Notes under the pieces: model-generated | The model's database searches: none | What the model saw: only the letters and a program-made list of their open reading frames with translations | Told to the model about the DNA's origin: nothing | Part shown: one piece after another, positions 7,671 through 12,820 of the stretch | Layout of the letters: each line of letters begins with the position of its first letter | Position numbering within the stretch: position 1 is the first letter of the stretch | Assembly (NCBI GenBank): GCA_036497785.1 | Contig: DASXIW010000249.1 | Location: forward strand, 1-12,820 | Length of the DNA: 12,820 nt | Source of the DNA: DASXIW01 sp036497785 | GTDB lineage: Bacteria > Pseudomonadota > Alphaproteobacteria > Acetobacterales > Acetobacteraceae | Direction of reading: 5' to 3' | Position numbers and translations under genes: made by a program

Positions 7671-8565
7671 CGCCGCCCTGCCGACCGACCGGGTGATGGC
7701 CGGCATCGGGCTGGGCGTGCTCGCCTACAGCCTGTTCTCGCTGCACGACGCCAGCAATAAATGGCTGGTGGCAAGCCTGCCGGTCTGGCAGGTGCTATTC
7801 TGCCGCAGCATCACGATCGTGCTTGGCTGCATCGCCGTGGGGCGCGGCAAGCTGCTCGCCCGCGCCCTCGAAACGCCGCTGAAGGGCCCGCTCGCCTTTC
7901 GTGGCGGCATCACCCTCGCCGCCTGGCTGTGCTATTACTCGGCGGCGCGCAGCCTGCCCCTCGCCCAGTTGCTGACGCTGTATTTCAGCTCCCCCCTCAT
8001 GACCACGCTGCTCGCCATCCCGCTGCTCGGCGAAAAAATCACGCGCACACGCTGGATCTGCGTGGTCGTCGGCTTCGCCGGCACGCTGGTCGCCAGCAAC
8101 CCGCTGGGCGTCCGCGCCAGCCTTGCCACGGCGCTCGTGCTCGTCGCGGCCGCCCTATGGGGTTACGGCGTCATCCTGATGCGCCAGATCGCCCGCCGCG
8201 AGCCCTCGCTGCTGCAAATGTTCTATCAGAACCTGGTTTACGTCATCGTCACCGGCGCCCTCTCCGCCGCCGACTGGACGACGCCGAACGGTCACCAGAT
8301 CGTCCTGCTGCTCGCCGTCGGCGTGCTTGGCGGCCTCGGCCAGTTCTCCCTGTTCGAAGGCGCAAGGCTGGCCCCGGCCGCCGTCATGGCAACGGTGGAA
8401 TACACGGCACTGCTCTGGGCGTTCGGCCTGGGCTACGCCATCTGGGGCGATATCCCATCCCCCGCCGTCTTCGCCGGCGCCGGACTTATTCTCCTCTCCG
8501 GTCTGCTGATGGTCGTCTCCGAACATCGCCGCGCCCGGACCAACCGCCGGGCGGTCCGGGTGTAG
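7657..8565 (+). CDS. DMT (EamA) family transporter
   Basis: An inner-membrane protein of 302 residues with about ten hydrophobic segments in two EamA repeats (roughly residues 15-147 and 153-288), the standard layout of the drug/metabolite transporter superfamily. The linker ending the fourth helix, PLLGEKITRTRW (122-133), is a typical EamA feature. Substrate is not predictable; relatives export amino acids or metabolites or import cofactors. ATG 7657 overlaps the ccmB stop by 14 bases, with GGAG 12 bases upstream, suggesting coupling to ccmB. Met at 7696 is an alternative that still keeps all helices. The frame is open further upstream inside ccmB, but those residues (Pro/Ser/Cys-rich) are not transporter-like. 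It ends 12 bases from the convergent cobC. A heme-related role is only suggested by position. Confidence 0.85.
   Translation: MPPNSAALPTDRVMAGIGLGVLAYSLFSLHDASNKWLVASLPVWQVLFCRSITIVLGCIAVGRGKLLARALETPLKGPLAFRGGITLAAWLCYYSAARSLPLAQLLTLYFSSPLMTTLLAIPLLGEKITRTRWICVVVGFAGTLVASNPLGVRASLATALVLVAAALWGYGVILMRQIARREPSLLQMFYQNLVYVIVTGALSAADWTTPNGHQIVLLLAVGVLGGLGQFSLFEGARLAPAAVMATVEYTALLWAFGLGYAIWGDIPSPAVFAGAGLILLSGLLMVVSEHRRARTNRRAVRV
8534..8560. terminator. Hairpin at the convergent transporter/cobC ends
   Basis: CCCGGACC (8534-8541) pairs perfectly with GGTCCGGG (8553-8560) around an 11-base loop. It lies inside the last codons of the transporter gene, just before its TAG. Only 12 bases separate the convergent stop codons, so this is the one obvious candidate for a two-way terminator. 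There is no U-tract on the rightward strand. Confidence 0.35.
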
Positions 8566-8577
8566 AGAATTTCCGCG

Positions 8578-9627
8578 TCAAATCGCCGCCCGCAACCTCT
8601 CCCACGCCGCCGCCGTCCCCGGCAGTCCCAGCCGCAGCCAGCGCGGCTGGCCCATGAAGCGGCGGGTCATGATCCCCTGCCGCCCCAACCGTTCATGCAC
8701 ATCGGCCGCCGCCTCGCCAGCATATAAGCGAAACAGCCGCGTACCCCCCACCAGCGCAAGACCGGCCCGTCCGGCGATCCCGTCCAATGCCGCGATGTCG
8801 CGATCCAGCCGCGCAACGGCAGCCCACCGCCACCCCGCATCCGCCAGCGCCGCACTACCAACGGCGATCGCCCCACCACTCACCGCCCAGGGCCCCAACG
8901 CCCGGCGCAGCCGGTCCGCGAGGCCGGGCGCGGCCAGCGCAAACCCCAGCCTTACACCCGCCAGCCCATAGGTCTTTCCGAACGACCGCAAAACCACGAC
9001 GGAAGGGTGCGGCAAGAACGGCGCCAGGCTCAATCCCGGCTCCTCCAGATCGGCGAAGGCCTCGTCCACCACCAGCATCCCGCCACGCGCGCCCAGCGCG
9101 TCGGCCAGCCGGACCAGCACGGCCGGGTCATGCCGCAAGCCATCGGGATTATTTGGATTGCACAGCACCACACAGGCGGCAACGCCCCGCTCTGCGAGAC
9201 CCCCGATCTCTGCCGGATCATATCCCGCATGGGTCCAGGCGGCGCGATGCTCGCCATAGGTGGGCGACACGATGGCCACCGACGCCACGCGCGGCAGCAG
9301 GAACGGCAACAGCCCGATCAGGATCTGCGTTCCGGGCGCGGCCACCACCATGGCGGTGTCCGCCACGCCATAGGCCCGTGCCGCCACGCGCTGCAATTCC
9401 GCCATCGCCGCCGCGTCGGGCAGCCGCGTCAAACAATCGGCGGGCAAGTCGGGCATCGGATAAGGCACCGGGTTGATGCCGGTGGACAGGTCCAGGAACG
9501 GCTCCGGCGCGCCCGGAAAGCGCCGGCGCATGGCCGAGACCATGCCGCCATGCGGCATATCCGGCCCTGCCATCCAGCCCGCCCCCATGTTACCCACCAT
9601 TGTGTTAGCCGACGCTGCCTCAGCCAT
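8578..9627 (-). CDS. cobC: Threonine-phosphate decarboxylase (CobC; CobD of Salmonella)
   Basis: A PLP enzyme of the aspartate aminotransferase fold that decarboxylates L-threonine O-3-phosphate to (R)-1-amino-2-propanol O-2-phosphate, the linker of the cobalamin lower arm. The 349-residue protein shows DLSTGINP near the N-terminus (46-53), typical of this family; NPNNPDG (157-163); the PLP-binding Asp188 (VVDEAFAD); and the Schiff-base Lys218 in SFGKTYGLAG. Length is normal (about 330-360). ATG 9627 has GGAG 8 bases upstream; later Met codons at residues 10, 14 and 19 are possible, and HGG (26-28) is where alignable sequence probably begins. It is transcribed divergently from cbiB, whose product uses the amino-propanol arm, so the two jobs are linked. 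HisC-like aminotransferase is the main alternative, but context and motifs favour CobC. Confidence 0.92.
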   Translation of the reverse strand: MAEAASANTMVGNMGAGWMAGPDMPHGGMVSAMRRRFPGAPEPFLDLSTGINPVPYPMPDLPADCLTRLPDAAAMAELQRVAARAYGVADTAMVVAAPGTQILIGLLPFLLPRVASVAIVSPTYGEHRAAWTHAGYDPAEIGGLAERGVAACVVLCNPNNPDGLRHDPAVLVRLADALGARGGMLVVDEAFADLEEPGLSLAPFLPHPSVVVLRSFGKTYGLAGVRLGFALAAPGLADRLRRALGPWAVSGGAIAVGSAALADAGWRWAAVARLDRDIAALDGIAGRAGLALVGGTRLFRLYAGEAAADVHERLGRQGIMTRRFMGQPRWLRLGLPGTAAAWERLRAAI

Positions 9628-9680
9628 ACCGGGAACTCCGCGCCATCATTGCCACCGGCCTCGCCATTCTCTGCGCCGCA
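9628..9680. promoter_or_regulatory. Very short cobC/cbiB divergent junction
   Basis: Only 53 bases separate the cobC start (9627) from the first conventional start of cbiB (TTG 9681). The cbiB frame is open through the gap and into cobC (to 9609). GGAG on the complement (9636-9639) serves cobC. On the top strand GGGAA (9631-9635) precedes ATC/ATT codons at 9645 and 9648. There is little room for two promoters here, so at least one must lie within coding sequence. Confidence 0.4.
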
Positions 9681-10619
9681 TTGCCGCTGGAAGTGCTGCT
9701 GGGTTACCCCGACGCCGCCTTCCGCGCCATCCGTCACCCCGTCATGTGGATCGGCGCACTGATCGCGGCACTGGATCGCGTGGCCAACCGCGAATCCTTA
9801 TCCACCACCCAACGCCGCGCCACCGGCGTGGCGGCGCTGACAGTGCTGATCACCGTCCCCGTCGCGCTGGCCGCCCTCGCCCAATACACCCTGCTCGCCC
9901 TCTTGCCCCGCCCCCTGGCGCTGATCCTCCTCGCCATCGCCGCCAGCACCCTGCTCGCCCAGCGCAGCCTATGGCGACACGTCATGGCCGTGGCGGACGG
10001 CCTGCGCGATGGCGGCCTGTCCGGCGGCCGCGCGGCCGTCTCCCACATTGTCGGCCGCAACCCCGAAACGCTGGACGAGGCCGGCGTGGTCCGCGCCGCC
10101 ATCGAGAGCCTCGCCGAGAATTTCTCCGACGGCGTGGTCGCCCCCGCCTTCTGGTGCGCCCTGCTCGGCCTGCCCGGCATCGTGCTCTACAAGGCGGTGA
10201 ACACGGCGGATAGCATGATCGGCCACCGCACCCCCCGCCACGAAGCCTTTGGCTGGGCCGCCGCAAGGCTGGACGACGCGCTGAACCTCCCGGCCTCCCG
10301 CCTCTCCGCCCTGTGGCTGGTCCTCGCCGCCACCCTGCACCGCGCCGACGCCCAAGCCGCCATCCGCGCCATCCGCCACGACGCCGCGCGGCACCGCTCC
10401 CCCAATGCCGGCTGGCCCGAAGCCGCCATGGCCGGCGCCCTCGGCCTGCGTCTCGCCGGCCCGCGCATCTACGGCGCCACCCGCATCGACGATGCCTGGA
10501 TGGGCGATGGCCGTCCCGAAGCCACCCCCCCGGATCTCCGCCGCGCTCTGTCCCTCTACCGCACAGCCTGCGCGCTACAGATCGCCGCCGTCGCGCTCGC
10601 CCTCATCGCGCGAGGCTGA
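9681..10619 (+). CDS. cbiB: Adenosylcobinamide-phosphate synthase CbiB (CobD)
   Basis: An inner-membrane enzyme that joins aminopropanol phosphate to adenosylcobyric acid, giving adenosylcobinamide phosphate. From TTG 9681 it has 312 residues. Family blocks are all present: LLGYP near the N-terminus, HPVMWIG (19-25), [18 protein letters not shown] (141-158), [12 protein letters not shown] (171-182), [14 protein letters not shown] (186-199) and [18 protein letters not shown] (238-255), with several hydrophobic segments. The start is uncertain. TTG has no ribosome site and clips the first helix, while the same frame upstream encodes a hydrophobic stretch ([17 protein letters not shown]) with no ATG or GTG before the stop at 9606-9608. 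Translation may begin at ATC 9645 or ATT 9648. The last 17 bases overlap the convergent cobQ 3' end. In Pseudomonas denitrificans naming this is CobD. Confidence 0.93.
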   Translation: MPLEVLLGYPDAAFRAIRHPVMWIGALIAALDRVANRESLSTTQRRATGVAALTVLITVPVALAALAQYTLLALLPRPLALILLAIAASTLLAQRSLWRHVMAVADGLRDGGLSGGRAAVSHIVGRNPETLDEAGVVRAAIESLAENFSDGVVAPAFWCALLGLPGIVLYKAVNTADSMIGHRTPRHEAFGWAAARLDDALNLPASRLSALWLVLAATLHRADAQAAIRAIRHDAARHRSPNAGWPEAAMAGALGLRLAGPRIYGATRIDDAWMGDGRPEATPPDLRRALSLYRTACALQIAAVALALIARG

Positions 10620-12051
10620 GCAGCAAATCGATATCCATATGCGCCTCCAGATGCGTCGCCAGCCCATCCAGCACCGCCTCGATCTCCGCCTCATGCGCCC
10701 GCATCCCCGGCGCCGCCCCCATCCGCGCCAGAAACGCATCCCGCTGCCGGTCATCCCCGAACAGCCCATGCACATAGGTCCCGCTCACCAGCCCATCGGC
10801 GGACATCGCCCCATCCACCCGCCCATCGGCGAAGCGCAGCACCGGCCGCCTTGCATCCGCCCCCCTGGTCTCGCCCATATGCATCTCATACCCGCGAAAC
10901 GCCGCCGCATCCGCCAGCGACACGCCGGTCACCTCCCGCAAATGCTTCGCCGGCCGCAATACCGTCTCCACTTCCAGCAACCCCAGCCCCGCCACCGCCC
11001 CCGCCGGTCCCTCGATGCCCTCCGGATCGGCAATCACCCGCCCCAGCATCTGATACCCGCCGCACAACCCCAGCACCCGTCCGCGGCGCCGCACATGCGC
11101 GGCAATGTCGATATCCCACCCCTCCGCCCGCAACGCCGCCAGATCGGCGATCGTCGCCTTCGACCCCGGCAAAATCACCAGATCGGCCACCGGCAACGCC
11201 ATCCCGCCCGGCACCATCGTCAGCGCCACATCCGCCTCCGCCGCCAGTGGGTCCAGATCATCGAAATTCGCAATACGCGGCAGCACCGGCACCACAACCC
11301 GCAACCGGCCGCCCTCCCGCCGTCCCGCCGGCAGATCCATCGCATCCTCCGCTGGCAACCGCCCCGCCTTCTCGAAATGCGGCACCAACCCCACCGGCGC
11401 CCACCCGGTATGTCGTGCAATCGCCGCCATCCCATCGGCGAACAGCGACTTGTCTCCGCGCATCCGGTTCACCACGAACCCCTGCACCATCGCCGCATCC
11501 GCCGGATCGAGCACCACCCGCGTGCCCACCAGACTCGCAATCACCCCACCCCGATCGATATCGCCGATCACCACCACCGGCGTCCCGGTCGCCCGCGCAA
11601 ACCCCATATTCGCAATGTCCCCCGCCCGAAGATTCACCTCGGACGCACTGCCCGCCCCCTCCACCAGCACAATCTCCGCCTCGCCGCACATCCGCGCGAA
11701 ACTCTCCAGCACGAACGGCATCAACCCCGGCTTCATCGCCTGATACGCCCGCGCCGCCGCCGTGGCATAAACCCGCCCCTGCACCACCACCTGCGCCCCC
11801 GTCTCGCTCTGCGGCTTCAACAACACCGGATTCATGTGGACACTCGGCCGCACCCGCGCCGCCCGCGCCTGCAACGCCTGCGCCCGCCCAATCTCCCCGC
11901 CATCCGCCGTCACCGCCGCATTGTTGGACATGTTCTGCGGCTTGAACGGCCGCACCACCATGCCCCGCGACGTCAACGCCCGGCACAACCCCGCCACCAG
12001 CAGGGATTTCCCCACGCTGGAGCCGGTGCCTTGGAACATGATTGCCGGCAT
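10603..12051 (-). CDS. cobQ: Cobyric acid synthase CobQ
   Basis: A glutamine-dependent amidotransferase that amidates side chains b, d, e and g of adenosylcobyrinic acid a,c-diamide to give adenosylcobyric acid. With start ATG 12051 it has 482 residues, a normal length. The N-terminal dethiobiotin-synthetase-like ATPase domain begins [12 protein letters not shown] (5-16), followed by [12 protein letters not shown] (37-48), VEGAGS (130-135) and DIDRGGV (164-170). The C-terminal glutaminase domain has the nucleophile Cys330 in [11 protein letters not shown] and His428 in TYVHGLF. The frame is open 54 codons further upstream, but those residues come from the repeat at 12061-12270 and are unlike CobQ. 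No ribosome site is visible: only CTTCTTCTG separates the repeat from the ATG. It probably belonged to one operon with cobO upstream. Confidence 0.95.
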   Translation of the reverse strand: MPAIMFQGTGSSVGKSLLVAGLCRALTSRGMVVRPFKPQNMSNNAAVTADGGEIGRAQALQARAARVRPSVHMNPVLLKPQSETGAQVVVQGRVYATAAARAYQAMKPGLMPFVLESFARMCGEAEIVLVEGAGSASEVNLRAGDIANMGFARATGTPVVVIGDIDRGGVIASLVGTRVVLDPADAAMVQGFVVNRMRGDKSLFADGMAAIARHTGWAPVGLVPHFEKAGRLPAEDAMDLPAGRREGGRLRVVVPVLPRIANFDDLDPLAAEADVALTMVPGGMALPVADLVILPGSKATIADLAALRAEGWDIDIAAHVRRRGRVLGLCGGYQMLGRVIADPEGIEGPAGAVAGLGLLEVETVLRPAKHLREVTGVSLADAAAFRGYEMHMGETRGADARRPVLRFADGRVDGAMSADGLVSGTYVHGLFGDDRQRDAFLARMGAAPGMRAHEAEIEAVLDGLATHLEAHMDIDLLLSLAR

Positions 12052-12060
12052 CAGAAGAAG

Positions 12061-12270
12061 GGCCAGGGCGCTGCCCTGGACCCGTTCAAGGCGGAGCCTT
12101 GAAAATCCGCTATTCTCTTGGCTGCGGCAACTTCCAGACCTCGACGGAGAAAGTGGCGAAGCCCCAAAACCTCCGCAGCCACGCCACGTTTCGCTGGATT
12201 GCCTGCGGCGCAAGCAAGTCCAGGATTGTCAAGGCACTGCCTTGACCGGGTCCAGGGCAGAGCCCTGGCC
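12061..12270. repeat. Palindrome-rich dispersed repeat, complete copy 2, between cobO and cobQ
   Basis: A 210-bp element with imperfect terminal inverted repeats: 12061-12107 and 12224-12270 match at 42 of 47 positions. Each arm holds two hairpins. Left: CCAGGGC/GCCCTGG (12063-12069 with 12073-12079) and TTCAAGGC/GCCTTGAA (12085-12092 with 12096-12103). Right: GTCAAGGC/GCCTTGAC (12228-12235 with 12239-12246) and CCAGGGC/GCCCTGG (12252-12258 with 12262-12268). Relative to copy 1 the core is inverted. The shared blocks are GATTGCCTGCGGCGCAAG (12197-12214), GGCGAAGCCCCAAAA (12155-12169) and TGGCTGCGG (12119-12127), each identical to its copy-1 counterpart read on the other strand. No transposase is encoded; short frames on both strands through the element look like by-products of the palindromes. 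It could be a MITE-like or REP-like element. Confidence 0.85.
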
Positions 12271-12278
12271 TTCCTTTT
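12252..12278 (+). terminator. Outward-facing hairpin with T-rich tail at the repeat end
   Basis: CCAGGGC (12252-12258) pairs with GCCCTGG (12262-12268) around AGA, followed by CC and TTCCTTTT (12271-12278). On the rightward strand this has the form of an intrinsic terminator, running toward the cobO 3' end. The mirror hairpin at 12063-12079 has a pyrimidine-rich CTTCTTCTG tail on the leftward strand, immediately before the cobQ start codon. Confidence 0.4.
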
Positions 12279-12282
12279 CATC

Positions 12283-12820
12283 TTAAAACTCAATCCCAGC
12301 CTGCGCCTTTACGCCCGCCGCGAAATGGTGCTTCACCACCGTCATCTCCGTCACCAGATCGGCCGCCTCGAGTATGCCCGCCCGCGCATTCCGCCCGGTC
12401 ACCACCACATGCACCCCATCCGGCCGCGCCCGCAGCGCCGCGATCACCTCGGCCTCGTTCAGGTAATCGTAGCGCAGCGCGATATTCAGCTCGTCCAGCA
12501 CCACCAGCGCCATTCCCGGCCGATGGATCAGCTCCACCGCCTTCGCCCAGGCCCGTTCGGCCGCCGCCATATCCCGCGCCCGGTCCTGCGTTTCCCAGGT
12601 GAACCCTTCGCCCATCGTGTGCCAGCTCACCAGGTCGCCAAACCGCTCCAGCACAGTCCGCTCGCCCGTGCCCCACGCCCCCTTGATGAACTGCACCACC
12701 CCGCACGGCCGGTTATGTCCGATCATCCGCAACAGCAGCCCGAACGCGGCTGTCGATTTCCCTTTGCCCGGCCCGGTATGAACGATCAGCAGCCCCTTCT
12801 CGATCTGCTTGGACGCCACT
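12283..12820 (-). CDS. cobO: Cob(I)yrinic acid a,c-diamide adenosyltransferase CobO (5' end outside window)
   Basis: Transfers the 5'-deoxyadenosyl group from ATP to the reduced cobalt of the corrinoid, forming the Co-C bond; CobA/BtuR family, cytoplasmic. The visible 178 residues hold the P-loop GPGKGKST (16-23 of the visible part), FIKGAWGTGE (44-53), the Walker-B-like VVLDELN (106-112) and the family C-terminus KHHFAAGVKAQAGIEF. Family members are about 200 residues and start some 20-25 residues before the EKGLLIVHTG segment, so the real start is almost certainly beyond the right edge. The first in-window start-like codon (GTG 12819) should not be taken as the N-terminus. It lies upstream of cobQ on the same strand, separated by 231 bases that hold the repeat element. 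Confidence 0.93.
   Translation of the reverse strand, partial: VASKQIEKGLLIVHTGPGKGKSTAAFGLLLRMIGHNRPCGVVQFIKGAWGTGERTVLERFGDLVSWHTMGEGFTWETQDRARDMAAAERAWAKAVELIHRPGMALVVLDELNIALRYDYLNEAEVIAALRARPDGVHVVVTGRNARAGILEAADLVTEMTVVKHHFAAGVKAQAGIEF

Noticed and set aside
10405..12102. Long rightward open frame of 565 codons opposite cobQ
   Set aside because: Rich in Pro, Arg and His with no recognisable domain, and fully antisense to a gene with intact CobQ motifs. This is the usual by-product of codon bias in GC-rich DNA.
12052..12213. 54-codon N-terminal extension of cobQ
   Set aside because: It lies within the repeat element and encodes Ser/Arg-rich sequence. CobQ family proteins start just before the MFQGTG motif.
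12051..12293. Small leftward (80 codons) and rightward (67 and 150 codons) frames across the repeat
   Set aside because: Their ends translate the palindromic arms into mirrored Ala/Leu/Pro/Trp/Arg-rich strings, and they match no family I recognise. The DNA-level repeat explains the openness better than coding does.
1..12820. CRISPR array, tRNA, rRNA, phage or insertion-sequence genes
   Set aside because: I looked for regularly spaced direct repeats, tRNA/rRNA-like segments and transposase or integrase motifs and saw none. The only repeats are the two palindromic elements and the short repeat in the small exported protein gene.

Overview
The window is GC-rich and almost fully coding. The gene set points to an alphaproteobacterium, plausibly Rhodospirillales/Acetobacteraceae: an IRP/AcnA-type aconitase next to ccmAB, a DUF1489 protein (a mostly alphaproteobacterial family) and the late genes of the aerobic cobalamin pathway. 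The taxonomic call is inference from gene content and composition; there is no rRNA or tRNA here.

Layout. Positions 1-246 are intergenic and hold a palindrome-rich repeat cut by the window start. Leftward genes follow: an HSL-type alpha/beta hydrolase (248-1186), a very small basic exported protein (1264-1482), a DUF1489 protein (1595-2020), an AbgB-like M20 amidohydrolase (2053-3474) and aconitase acnA (3538-6225). The last three run acnA -> M20 -> DUF1489, with a hairpin between acnA and M20. Diverging from acnA is a rightward run, ccmA-ccmB-DMT transporter (6397-8565), whose genes overlap end to start. ccmC and the other cytochrome c maturation genes do not follow.

The right third (8578-12820) is a cobalamin block: cobC (leftward), cbiB/cobD (rightward), cobQ (leftward) and the 3' part of cobO (leftward, cut by the window end). 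The four products act late in B12 synthesis. CobO adenosylates the corrinoid, CobQ amidates it to cobyric acid, CobC makes the (R)-1-amino-2-propanol phosphate arm from threonine phosphate, and CbiB attaches that arm. No cobalamin riboswitch was recognised.

The most notable non-coding signal is a pair of related dispersed repeats. One is beside the hydrolase stop codon (1-246); the other, complete at about 210 bp, lies between cobO and cobQ (12061-12270). The complete copy has 47-bp imperfect terminal inverted repeats, each made of two tandem hairpins, around a core with three short conserved blocks. Hairpin sequences differ between arms and copies while pairing is kept, so structure seems conserved more than sequence. 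The second copy ends 9 bases before the cobQ start codon and occupies the place where a Shine-Dalgarno sequence would be expected.
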